From Thermothielavioides terrestris NRRL 8126 (taxonomy: Eukaryota > Ascomycota > Sordariomycetes > Sordariales > Chaetomiaceae): a DNA stretch of 64,000 nucleotides. The position numbers and the translations under genes are program-made. Numbering within the stretch: position 1 is the first letter of the stretch; each line of letters opens with the position of its first letter. Positions 31,201 through 43,131 of this stretch are shown one piece after another. A model generated the notes under the pieces. The model was not told the DNA's origin and searched no databases. It was given only the letters and a program-made list of their open reading frames with translations. The stretch covers positions 3,100,001 to 3,164,000 of the forward strand of contig NC_016460.1 in assembly GCF_000226115.1 (NCBI RefSeq). Reading direction: 5' to 3'.

Positions 31201-34200
31201 GTTATCCTCGAGATTGTCGTCTTCAGCGGGGTTGGTTTCAACGACGCTTGTCCGAACAGAGTGGATGTGGCCGGGAGTGGGCTTGGATGAATGGTGCGGT
31301 TGGTGGACTGAGAATGGGACGCAACGAGCCGCGCAGATCAGCAGGCTCGCTCACCCCGCTCGCCTCCGTCCTGCTGCTTCCTGTTTGCTACCGCACGGGC
31401 GGATATGGCCCCGCGGGATGTAATGGACCCCAACCAAGCAAGCCAGCAGTAGCAGGAAGAAGGAGATTTTTCTCTTCAGGGTCCTCCTCTTCCTCATCCC
31501 GAGCACAGACCAGGCGCAGACCAGTGACTGTCCGAGTTACAAGACGGGACAGCACCAAGAAAGAGAGTTGGAACAGAAGGCAGAGAGCCATGCAAGCCCA
31601 CGGCGCAGCCTGAGAGGCTAATGCAATGCATGTGCATCAAGATAATCCAGGCAGCGCGCCTGCCCACCAACCGCCACCACCACCTTCTTTCGATCGGTCG
31701 CTTCCCTGCTTCCATCCAATCCAGCCGCAAGACATGCAGTTGCAGACAAGCCAAGCACATCCATACCGAGGAGAGAAGCGGTGAGAGGCGAAGACGGGAG
31801 AGAGCAATTTGGCGTATCACGACAGAGAGGCGACAAGCGAGGATTGCATTGGTATATCCCGCAGTATACTAGCTGTGGTAGTGTAAAAATAGTGTAGGTA
31901 GAGCGAGTCGATGAAGCGAAGGCACCAGAGCCTCTGCCCCGCATCAGGCTTTCCATTCAAATGTTCGTGCTTTTGGGGGGAGGAGACCCTGCAGAGAGTG
32001 GGGGTACAGCGCTGGGATGCCGGGGTGAAGGACACCGGATCCCGGCACGGTCAAGTCACCGAATAAGACGGCCCGGAAATGCCCAACAGGGTAGGCCGGT
32101 GATAAGGGTGGCTGGCAGCACCGGTGGCTCGCACGAAAACCGGGCAGGAATCAAGCGCCGTTGGCGCGCTCCTCCTATGTAACGCGCGCCGTTTTTGTGT
32201 TGCTGCCAGCGTGAAGCTGTCATGTGTGCGGGCGTCGTGTTTACAACGGTACGGAGTAGTGTAGTGTAGTCTCTGTGAGAAGTTCGAGATGTTTCAAGCA
32301 AGCGGATCCGTCGAGATCCTGGAAAAGTTACGTCATCGCAGACCCTGGGAGGAGGATAACGTTCATTCGGCTAAGTTACAAGTAGTGTTCATCGCGAGTT
32401 CTCCACACACCGAAGCAGCGGCTGTGGGGTCTCCTGCGCACCAGGTGTGTTCGCAAAAGTGCCCCATTGGACGCGCCTGCAAGCACAAGCACAAGCCGAA
32501 TGAAACGGCATGCCTTCGGGCGGGCGCTGCTGATCTGCTTTCGGAGCACCCTTACTGGATGTGGTGTGCACTAGTGTAAGTTTGAATGGACAGCACGGCA
32601 GTCTCAGCTGTGGGTCGCGGGCGACGGCCGACAAAAAGCCTGGTTTTCGAAGCAGAGATCTACTCCGTCGTCCACGGCGATTCGGCCGCCGGTGCGGGCC
32701 ATCTCGCGATCTTCGGCGCCGGGCTGTGCGGACTGACGGAAGCGGCGCCGAACGTGTCTCTCTCCAATGTTCAACCGAGGTTCGAGTCCGTGAATTTCTG
32801 CTGGATTTAGCAAAAAGGGCCTTCCCAAATGCTGCTGTGCATTCCGTATACATCCGTAGTGATCCCACATCCCACTCGTCTGAATCTGTGGGGACTGTCG
32901 CCATGGATCTGCAACCAAGACCCCTAGTAGGTGCTTGGAGGGGTTGGACGGGTCCAATCACCTACTTTCCAAGCCTGTAATGCGGAAGCGCAGCCAATAA
33001 TAGCTGCGGCGAATCGTGCCGTATGTACCGATGTCATGAAAATCTCCGTGCAGCTCCAGTCTCTCCATGTGAAGGAGGCGGTGAGTCTAGAGCGCCGAGG
33101 AAAGCATGCGAAGCTGGTAGTTATCTCGAAACAGCCGCGACTTGTGCAAGTACAAGGTTGACGCCGTGGGTTCTGGCAATCTCTGGCCAAAGGCCAGTTG
33201 TCGCGGCGACCCATGGAGGAACGGTTGCGAGACTCCATCCCAAGCGAATATTGGACAAGGACGGCGGGAATGCGGCTTTCCTCTCGGAGCAAGCGGAGGC
33301 GCCCGTGTGGAAGGTGAACCTGGAGACGGTTCAGTTGCCGGCGTCTCACCTGCAGCGTTGTGCCAGGCTTGAAGTCGATGGGCACGCCCCTTACACTCCC
33401 CCAATCATAAATCGCCGGAGCGCGAGTGCCATGGAAGATGACATAATGGCGTCCCACGAGACGGTTAAGTTACTGCAGTTCATCCACTCCAACAGGCCAT
33501 CATCGATGCCGTCTCGTTCGAGTTTCGGGGAAATCACATACCACACAGGACACTGCGTAGGACGCCCGGCAGTGGTATCTTACGATCGTCCCGCAATCTG
33601 CAACACCTGAGCTGATCAGAGTTCGTGACGGCAGGGTTGATCCTTGGGCCCCGTGCTGTCTCCCTTCGGTGCCTGGGAGCGGTTGATAAATGTCGGCTCC
33701 CAACCAACATGGCATCCCGGAGAAAAAGGGAGCAGAAACAGGCTGCTGAACGGGGAAAAAAGCTGGCGAGGACCGTCATTCCCCGAGGCCGGCACCGTTA
33801 TCGCCGCTTCTTAGATACACGACCCTGCGACCTGCCGGTGAGCAAGAAAAAGGTTTCCCCTTACTGGCGAATGGAGTGCCGTTTTCAAGCGTTGGGTAAC
33901 CCCTGCCAGCTCGGCCGCAGGTCTCTCCATGGTTACTCAGCGCGGGACAACGGCACGCGGTGAACGGGGCGACTCCTTTGTGATGCCGGTCGCGTGTCCC
34001 CGTCCCGCGCACAGCAGTACCCAGCCGATCGACAGTTCTGGATGCTAACGTTACATGAAGGACAACGACGGATTCTTGTGCCTCGAAATTGCCTTCTGGT
34101 GATCCCAACGGCGGACGCTGCAGCAGACCGTTGCGAGGCCCTGGTCGCACACTCGGATTGCGGCAGGCCAGAGCTTGCACACTTTGGGTGATGGCGCCTA

Positions 34201-36734
34201 GTGAGCTCAACCGTACCCGGAGGCATAAAGATGTAATCACCGGTTTTCGGGGTACGGTACGGATATTCAGCGACATGCCGGCTCGCCAAAGTAAACAACG
34301 TTCTGCGAGAAACGTGAATGAAACAGGGAAAAGAGGCATCATGCCTGTTTGCAAAAGGAGGAAGGACCATGACCGAAACGCCCCTCCGAAGAACCTGTGA
34401 CCCCGCGAAGATCCTCAAGGTGTCTGCTGTGTACAGCCAGGAGCGCGCCGCTCCTTCCTCACCACACCGGTTCTGATGGTTGATTTGTTGCTCTGCCGCG
34501 CAGCCAAGACATCTCAGCTCGCCATCTCCGTACAGTGCATCTACTGTACGGATCTCTGAGCGATTCCCCACCGCCTCACCCGTCCACTCGGAGCCGATGA
34601 AGGCTGCGAATTGTAACTATCGCATCTCGCCCGCCCGCCCGCGGTCAATTAGTCGGCTGATTCTGTCCTACTCGATCGAGTAGGATGGGCGGTCAGCCTC
34701 CTGCTACGTGCGGACTGCATGTACTGATGGCGCAGCCCTACAATCTCGAGACATGTGGGCATCCTGCGGGAGATGTCTCAAGTCCTATCCGTACATCTTA
34801 CGCAGAGAGTAAACTCTGTCACGAAGTCCTGTGTAAGTCATTCCCGACCTTGTGCACGATGCATGGCCCTGCCTGCGCACGCGATTGGCTCGAGATGCCA
34901 GCTGCAATTCAGCGCCTATGCTCCCGCTACTGCGCCCAAAAGGCCACGCAAATTTTATCCCTTAATTCTGGCGCTCTGGAAACCGGAGCGGCCTGAGGTG
35001 GTGATTGATCTCCTGTGGCCGCGTGGTCTCGAATGGTCGCCCGGCCGATACGGCAGCCCGGGCCCCGGTGATTGGATTTTACATACTGCGCGAAAGTCTC
35101 CAGCTTCCCAGTTGATAGTTGACAGTGCGAGAATCATCCAAGAGGTTGCTCCGGCGAGACACGGGTTGTGGGAAATTGCCCACCTGCCCAGCTTTCCAGG
35201 TTTCTGCCGTTGACCCCGCTGCTCGCATGGCGCCCATGCCGTTCCAGGCAAGCGTGCGCCGCCTAACCTTGCAGCAACTGGTCCTTGCGCGAGCACCCGT
35301 CAGTCAAGTGAACTGGACCCCCATGAACCTGCAGCTTTGGTGCGATCCATATTTTAATTTGGCTCTGCCCGGGCCCCCTCACCACCAAAAAAAGGCCATC
35401 GGCTTTCCCTAGTTACCCTCTCCTTCCCTCCCGCGACGGAAAGACGCTGCACTCCCCAGCGCGTCGAGAGTGCAAGCGCGGGCAGGTTTTCTTTTTTTCA
35501 CGTCACCTCATCTTCACCATCTTCACCGACTCTGACTCCGGCTCCGCTGCCCGGCTGTTCCCCGCCATCCCCGCTCCTCCCGCCGACCGAATCAATAATT
35601 GTGCTGCTTAGCACATTGTGCGGTCGCCCCGAACACAGATCAAATTCCCGAAGAAGCCTCGATACCTTGGGGGTTGCAGTCCGACCGTCATAGGTTTCCA
35701 CTGGTGATTGCAACTTCGAGCTCGCACGCGGTGAGTCAACTGGTGTTCCCGTTCGATTTTCCTTTCCCCGTCCCTTCGTGTGCAGCGTGCCAGCGAGCGA
35801 CCGTTCCTCCACCTATACGCCCCAGACTGCGTGCCACGACGATGGTTGTCCAACTACATGCCACCGTGGAATTCCGGATGAGGCTCCGTCTGGTGACTTT
35901 GTCTTGGCCTTCAGCTTTGCGCCGCGAGATCTGCCCATGCGCGACCCTGCGGCCCATTCCTTCGTTCGCCTGTGGTACCCGTGGCTGTGCTGTACCGGCC
36001 GCCAACAGAGGTCATTGTTGCCTGTATTGTTTTCTCTTTGAGCAGCCACCGCTTTTGTCAGCTGCGAGGAATGACGGGGCCCCGCGGGTTTGTCTTGGGC
36101 GACATTCTTTGAGTCCCAACCTTGGCCTTGAAACCGGCCTCGAGTCTCGAAGGCATGGGACGCCCCGTCGACCACGCGAACGACCGGCCACAGAAATGAG
36201 CCACGGCCCGGTGTACCCCCGCGACCCTGGTCTGTCCTGCCGAAACTTTGTTCTCCGCGGCCAGCCTTCTGATGCCTTATAATCCTGCGCCGCACAGCCG
36301 CCATCCCCGCAAACCGACCGATTCCGCGATCACGACCCGATTTGACACTGGCCGAGTCTCGCCGCACTCCAACATCGTCTTTGGACCGGCGCCATCCGCT
36401 GGCCACGGCAGCTGCTGGTCGCGTGCACGCCTTGTTCCCTGGCCCCCCTGCTGTGCCTTATCACCAGCCATACAGACGCCGAGCGTCTTGCGCAAGGTGA
36501 CCAAGGCGCCTAACTGACATATGACCCTAATCAGGCTGCTGTCCGACCTTTGGCACGACACGATCCTCACCATCGCCAGAGCCGTGTCCGTCGATACGGC
36601 CGTCGATAAGCGCTTGCCCGACGACGGGCTCGAGATCCGACTTCTTCTCCGTCCCCCAGGCCTGGGGCTCGCAGCCTTCCGCTCCTTTGAAATATCGCTC
36701 TCTCATGCATCTCTACCCATAACGAAATACCAAG
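28271..36734. other. 8.5-kb gene-free region
   Basis: This is the largest block without a supported gene. ORFs are short, overlap on both strands, and lack motifs or linkable exons. The base composition stays near 50-55% GC, so it is not a strongly RIP-mutated AT-rich repeat island. CCTA/CTAC runs occur near 30540-30670 and 30880-30895, and a perfect 20-bp palindrome is at 34666-34685. The last about 1.2 kb (35500-36734) is pyrimidine-rich and gene-leader-like, leading into the LRR gene. An ORF at 33353-33460 (minus) ends at a good donor site but could not be extended. Confidence 0.5.
34666..34685. repeat. Perfect 20-bp palindrome
   Basis: TCCTACTCGA is followed directly by TCGAGTAGGA, exactly self-complementary with no spacer. 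It lies in the middle of the 8.5-kb gene-free block, 25 bp right of a CCCG repeat tract. Confidence 0.85.
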
Positions 36735-39374
36735 ATGGACTCGGAAGACGGGGAATTCTTCATCAAGGTATGTTGCGTATTCTACGGCAAGCAGGCCGTC
36801 CCGCCGCGCTCAAGTGGCGGAGCTGACAGTTCTTGGTCGGAATAGCAACTCGCCCACTTCGTGCGCACCCACGAAAAGGCGCTTGCCAATGCGCTTCAGT
36901 TCCGGAGGCAAAACGCACCTCGCCACGGGGCTTCACAGAGTGTGTCGTCAATCCCCACGGGAGCCGTGCCGCCGTCGCCGTCCGTCCCAGAAAGACCCTC
37001 GACATCCGCCTCGACGTCGAGCACGCTCGCTGCCGCCCTCTCGCTCGGCGCCCTAAGCTTCACATCCCACAGCGTCAAGTCGGCAAAGCTGGCTCTCACC
37101 CCACATCATTTGTTCTACCTGCTCTCCCGCTTCGAGGAGCTTGGCATCCCTGTCGGGCCGATGAAAGTCCGCCTCGAGAACCTTCACGATAGCACGGCCT
37201 CGGCAAACTACGTCTCGTTTCTCAGTCAGACGCAGCGCTCCAAAAGCCGCGGTTCCGATGTCGGCTCGATTCGCTCCGTCTCAAGCATCAGGAGCGTCAT
37301 GTCTGGCATGTCTGCCCTCTGGGCGACCTTCGGGTTTGGCTCAAGCATTTCCGCCGCCCGAACAGAGAGGCAAAAGGCTGCGATCCAGGCTGACTTGAAG
37401 TATTTGTATTCTGCCTTCACCAAGATCCCCTGCTTGAGGTTAGCCCCGGACTGGCGGGCCCGCCTCATCAAGGGCTACGAGGAGTTTCCCTTTGACTCGG
37501 CGGTTCCGCTCTATGTGTTCAAGAACGTGCAGGCCCTGGAGGTCAGCGATATCGACTTCAGGCAGTTCTTCGGGTGGGACAGGCTTGCCGAGCAGCTCCG
37601 ATCCCTTACGCTCAAGCGTGCTAGCGTGGACGACCCAGCCGACATCTTGATCGATATCGTACTGGACGACATGGACAAGCGGCGTCGCCGTACATCCAAG
37701 AGCCAAGTATCGCCCACCAGGCCGTGGCCGGCGACGACCAGCCCTCGAAGAAGCCCGACAATATCCAACAGCGACCTTCAAAAGTCCACCCCAATCCCGG
37801 GTTCCCCTGGGCCGCGGAAGTCGACGGCGGACTTGCAGGTCGGGTCGCCGAACTGCGAAGTGGGAGCTGACCAGGATGGCTCGAGCTTCCCGGACAGCAG
37901 GAGACCGTCTATCGCTAGGATTGACGGCGATGAACCGCATTCACCTTCAAAGGACGATACCCGGACGCGGAGTCATTCTCCACGGCGACCTGGGAGCTCT
38001 AGGAACCCGTCAACCAATGTTCGTGGGTCTCACAAGGTCCGGCGGTCCGGGTCCGGCAGTTCCCACTCAAGTCTCTCGGATTCGTGGCACAACTCCCGCG
38101 GGAGCTCTTCCAACCTCTTGGCCATGGGCATTCTCCCGGCTTCCAAGTGGCGCTTCCTCAAGCACCTGAGTCTGGCGGACAACTCGCTGACCGTCATCCC
38201 CGCCGCGAGTCTGGCGCCTCTCGCCAACACGCTCCATTCCCTCGATCTTTCTTCGAACCTGTTCACGCAGATTCCCGACAGCCTCGCATCACTCACTGCC
38301 CTGCGTGCTCTGAACCTGGCCCATTGCATGATTGACTCACTGCACTCGCTCACGCGCAACCCACTGCCGGCAATCACCGCCCTGAACCTGCGAGCCAATC
38401 GCCTGCAATCCATTGCGGGCATTGAGAAGCTCCTGCCGCTCGAGAGGCTGGATTTGAGAGACAATCGTCTGACTGACCCGATGGAGTTGGCCCGGTTAAC
38501 CGGAATCCCCGAGATCCGCGAGGTGTACGTGGAAGGGAACCCCTTTACCCGCACCCACCGCGACTACCGCATCACCATCTTCAACCTGTTTCGCCAGACT
38601 CCCGGGTATACGGAGGATATCACCATTGATGCTGCCGGGCCAACGTACTCGGAAAAGCGCTACCTGGTGGAGCGAGTTGAGGTGCCGCCTGCCGTTCCAG
38701 TGGTTAAGCCTGAACCCCCGGAGATACCCGCTGTCGATGTCAGCAAACCGGCCATCATTTACGACGCTCCGCCCAGGGAACCTGCCGTTCTCCGGAAGGA
38801 AAGGCCTTCGTCCAAGACTTCCTCCAGCGAAGTCAACACGAGCTCGACGCGGCGCCGCAAGATGCCTAAGCGCCGCATCGTGGATCTAGCCACAAACGAC
38901 AAAGCTGCGCCGTACACGCGGCCTGTTGGTCGTCATGCGGCCAGCGCCATCACTACCGCCGACTCAGAGAGCCACTACCGCACTTCGCAGGCACCTGAGG
39001 CAGCTGAGGTGTCGCAGACTGGTTTGGCGGAGAGCGCACTTCCAAACAACCCACAGGAAGCCAGCCGAAATGTCCCGAGGATCGACACCAGCGTTGCTTC
39101 ACGGATGCCCTCCTTATTCGGGTCACCAGGAAGTAACGTTGACTGGGACGTCGGTGGCGAACTCTACCGCCAGAAAATCGAGGACCTCCGCAACAAGGTC
39201 GGAAACAGCTATCTGAGCGTTCTCAGCGAGGAGGGCTGGGACCCCGCGTCTCATCCTCCAGATTATCGCCAAACGGGCGAGTTCAGCGCTCCTTCTCCGT
39301 CGATCCATTCAGATGCAACGATACCCCGAGCAGCGAACGTGCAGGCGATTTCCAGCGGTGGCACTCTCGCCTAG
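36735..39374 (+). CDS. Leucine-rich-repeat protein
   Basis: Two exons: an 11-codon first exon (36735-36767, MDSEDGEFFIK) and 36846-39374, separated by a 78-bp phase-0 intron (GTATGT...GGAATAG), give 853 residues. The short first exon was chosen because the main frame has no suitable upstream ATG and the splice signals are good. The N-terminal about 270 residues form a conserved-looking helical region (LTPHHLFYLLSRFEELGIPV, VPLYVFKNVQALEVSDIDFR). A basic Ser-rich stretch follows to about 440, then about six leucine-rich repeats (about 444-585: LKHLSLADNSLTVIP, LHSLDLSSNLFTQIP, ALNLRANRLQSI, LERLDLRDNRLTDP) closed by an LRR-cap-like VEGNPFTRTHRDYRITIFNL. The C-terminal 250 residues look disordered with one helix (about 770-800). 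It probably acts as a protein-binding scaffold; no enzyme domain is seen. I do not recognise a named orthologue. Confidence 0.9.
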
Positions 39375-42300
39375 TCGTCGGCGTCGTCCTCGTTTTCTCT
39401 CTTCATATGCCCCGTCATCTTTGTGATACCCAAACCGCTCTCCTCTTCTCTCCTCGGATCAAAAGGTGCCCCCCTCTCTCTCTTTCACCCGGCTCGGCTC
39501 GCGGAAACCGGGCTGGATACAGACAGAAGAGGGATGGATATACCCATTGTTGTACCATTGGGCTTGGTTGGTTGGTTGTGTTGGGCTTTCCCTGTCTTTG
39601 AACGACGATGACGACGAAGACCGCGACGAAGGGCAACGGGATGGAGCGCGTTGGTTCGGGACCGGGACGGAGATACCCCCAAGATCTCTCTGTGGTGACC
39701 ATTCTGTGGGGACTGTTTGAGTCCCATCTGCCGGGTGGTCAGGATTGTTGCATTTGGTTTCCTGGGTTCCTGTTTCTTTTCTTTGTTTTCTTGCTTCGTA
39801 CTTTCCCCACCCTTTTCTGTCTTGCATTTGGGTGACGCACGGCACATTGCACCGGAGCATATTGCATGCATGCATACCATGGGCGTTGTAGGAATTGGGT
39901 CCGGGTCCGGGGCCGGATTGGTTGGCGTTTGGTTTCTGTTCTAGTTGGTTGGGAGGTTGGTCTGCCTTATTTTTTGCGTCTTGTTACTTTTATTTTTTTC
40001 CTCTCTTCTGGTTCTGCTGCTGTTGTGGAAGGCTGGCTGGCTGGCTGGCTGGGATGGGAGTGGGGGTTTGCCCTTCTCCTGGCTCTTTTTTGCTTTTTTC
40101 TCTTCTTCTTTAATACCCCCGTCTCTTCATCCAGTGACCGCGGTCGCTGTGTTCTTGGTGTGATTTTTGTAGAAACTGGCTGGGTGGATGGATGGATGCT
40201 GGATCCGGCGGCTGGCGGCTTTCTTGTACAAAATTCTGTTTGGTGTGTTTTTCGCTGGGAGTTTCGAGATGATGGTATACACAGTGAGAGGGAGGGAGAA
40301 TGTGGCAAGGGGAAGACTGGTCCAGTGTTTTGGCGAGTTGGTTGGCACATGACGGGGACGGACCGGTGAAATGAAAACGTTCGGAGACACCTGTTCTTGT
40401 CTCGGCATTGATGATCTCGCGCTTAGTGTTTTGTGTGTTTTTGTGCATATGTGCCGTGCTTCCTGTGGTGAGAGTAGTGTATGCCGCAGTGCCCGTAGCG
40501 ACTGCTGCTGGCTGATTTCGCGGTGTGTCGTTAACCTTAATCCATCCTATGTCTGTCTCTTCTCGCTTTGCCCCATTTGCTTGCTCGGGCTTTGTGTCTC
40601 TGCTTGCCGCTTCTTTTGTTCTTCGTTCATTTGAGACACCTGCAACGGCCCTGCCTGCGCGCCGTTAAAGATGGTGTCGATCGACGCATTTCACGTGGTG
40701 TGGCATCGGGTGAGACCCCGGGAAGGCCCCGGTGGTCGACGGCAACACTTGCAAGTTGTGTTCTGCTGTGCTTTGATGGGTGGAGATTATGATGGCGCAC
40801 CACTTCTATTACGACGTGCCTTCTACCTGCTACCTGCCTACTTGAGATATGAGAGAAACTGGTTTCCACGGCTTTAGCTGCCTATTGGCATATCTGGTGG
40901 TGCGTGGGCTGGGGAAGGCTCTGAAGCAATGTTGACTGCAAGAAAACGGGGAGGGGTTCGTTCTGCGGATGGTGGAGTTAACTGCCTCTAGGTAATTGGG
41001 GAACGGTGTCAGACAAGTCTTGATGCCACAGTCGAAAAAGCCCCGTCTTGCGAAGTCTCTATCTAGTTGTCGTCGCATATGTAATCCCCTAGCTCCTTGG
41101 CCTATCTCTGCTGACTACTCTGGTCAATACTCTCTTCAGGACGTCGAAAGGTTAGTGGCAGCATGGATGCCTTAGTCTGAGAGATGCCGAAGAGTGTCGT
41201 TAGACATCCGTTCCGGGACAGCGGTATGAAGATAGATGCCAGAGGTATGTCATGGCGGATGATTGTCTTTAATAGTGAGTTAGTGCTAGAATCTAGATAG
41301 GTAGCTGAGAATGCGAGTACCGCTTAAACGTTGCGATTGGAGGGTCAGAGAGCTGCAATCTCCCTCTTCAACTGGAGGGTAAAGTTGGAATTTCGATGCT
41401 GCTGCGCAGTGCCAGGAAAGGAGTGGGGTTTGCAGATGATGGTGCGGGTGCCGACAATATCCTGCACCCAGTGGCCAGCATCCCACTTCAGTACTCTTCA
41501 CGGGTGCAGAGAAGCACCAGCCGACGAGTTTAAGGCTGGGAGACCTGACTGCGAAAAGAGATGGACAATCCGGCTTGAATATTGTTGAGGCTCTGTTGCT
41601 GAATTTGCCAGAACACATCCACTCAGGGTGTCCTGTGGAAAGGAACGCAAAAAGAATTGCCTGAGCGGCCGGGGTCGGCAATTCGGCAAGAGCAATTGGA
41701 GATGCTTCTGCCAAAGAAGTGAATGCTGTCCCCAACAATACTTGAAGGCAATTCGACAAGATGGTTAACTCTCAAAAAGATGAATCTCAGCATGCCAACG
41801 GAAGGAAAGAGTGCGAAAGGTCAATACATGCATGGTTGGTGTCCTGGGGCTCCGAAGCCGGGGAGGCCAGGCGAGCGTCATCGAGGGCTGTCGCAACGGA
41901 GCCTGCGATGGAGCCTGCAACCGAGTCGCCGCTCTCTCGAGATGGGCGACTCTGGCGAATGCGCTCAGCCTCTGATTGGCCTGGCGCATCTCCGATCTGC
42001 TCGTTGAATTCGGAAGGGGGAAGTGGAAACGCAGATGGGGGGTGTGTGCCAAGGCTTGACTGGGTGGCTATCACGTCATTCGGGTCCGTCCCCAGCCGGC
42101 CATCAGACGAAACTCAGCCCTACGGGATGCCGCCGGCAACGTGCTGCAGGAACGTCGACCATGAAAATGCCATGCTTGAATTCATGACGCTTGTATCTGT
42201 ATATTAAACAATCCGCAGGAATTACATGCCTCAAAGATGTCTTACCACCCGAATTCACATCACGCTTCTGGTTTTGACACTCTGGAAGCGGTTTCGTCTT

Positions 42301-43131
42301 ATCCAGGAGCACAAAGTAGTTCGTCCCGACCTGGCAGGCTCTTTCACGCTTAATGGCCTGCTAAAGTCAGCCAATGTTATTCTGACGCTTGCCAAGCGAT
42401 CGCCGACAGGCGGTTGTTGTGGGGTCGACATGCAGATCAATGTTCCCCGCAAAACGCAGCAGAAAGGAAAACATGGCGGCCAATTGCAAATTTAATTTGA
42501 ACAGCAGCCGCCTGAGCGATTCCACACAAAACCAAAAAAACCTCCATCAATTTTTACCAGCAGCGTCTGACCCTGTTTTGCCGTTTTGCTTGGCCACCAG
42601 AGCGTGGTGGTGCGAGTTTCGTTGTTGCGCTTTTCACTCTCGCATGCAACTTGCAGGCGCTAGACAGCCCGAGGCTTTGGTTCAGACGCACGGTCCATTT
42701 CCATTTTCGTCGATTTGTCAATGAGGCTGCATTTACGTAATCCGTCACAGGGAGGATCCGCCACCTCGCCCAGCGCAACCCCTTGCTTGCGCACGCTGAT
42801 TGGCCAGCACCTCATCACGCCTCGCGTTTTCCAGAACGTCACGTCTTGCGCCGCCCTGGACGCCGCCCAGCATTCCGCATCGCCAGCCATCACCACGAGC
42901 CTCTAGCTGGCCTGCGGGCACACGGTCGCGTCCGGCCCGGCGAATCTGTCTACTCCCGGCGAATGCTGGCGAAGAGCCGCAGCCGTCCGCGAGTGACCCC
43001 GCATTCCGCGACACGCCCCGACACGCCCAACCAGTCTGCGCTGACTGGGCCATTAACCCGTATTTCCACTGACATCGCGCGCCTTTTCGACATCGGCCTC
43101 TGTACAACTGCTTCCGCACGACCGGCCGGTT
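39375..43131. other. 3.8-kb gene-free region
   Basis: The first about 1.3 kb after the LRR gene is T-rich on the plus strand, with runs such as CTGG repeats at 40029-40047 and several (T)n/(TC)n tracts. It probably includes a long 3' UTR. From 40650 to 42700 nothing is recognisable. The GC content dips near 42200-42560. The last about 300 bp before 43132 should be the NTO1 promoter and leader. No ORF shows motifs. Confidence 0.5.

Noticed and set aside
32750..32800. A perfect tRNA B-box (GGTTCGAGTCC) at about 32779-32789
   Set aside because: The T-stem has a mismatch and no matching acceptor stem or A-box is found upstream; no tRNA cloverleaf can be drawn.
33353..33460. Short minus-strand ORF (HYVIFHGTRAPAIYDWGS) resembling the viroplasmin/RNase H1 N-terminal pattern and ending at a GTGAGA donor
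   Set aside because: The spacing is off by one residue from the family, there are stops just upstream, and no downstream exon with RNase H motifs could be found. Probably coincidence or a very decayed relic.
33933..34571. A 212-codon minus-strand ORF in the gene-free block
   Set aside because: No recognisable domain, Cys/Arg-rich and irregular, with no supporting splice sites.
35599..36282. A 227-codon ORF upstream of the LRR gene
   Set aside because: Composition is Cys/Arg/Pro-rich without domains, overlapping ORFs exist on the minus strand, and it lies in pyrimidine-rich promoter/leader sequence.
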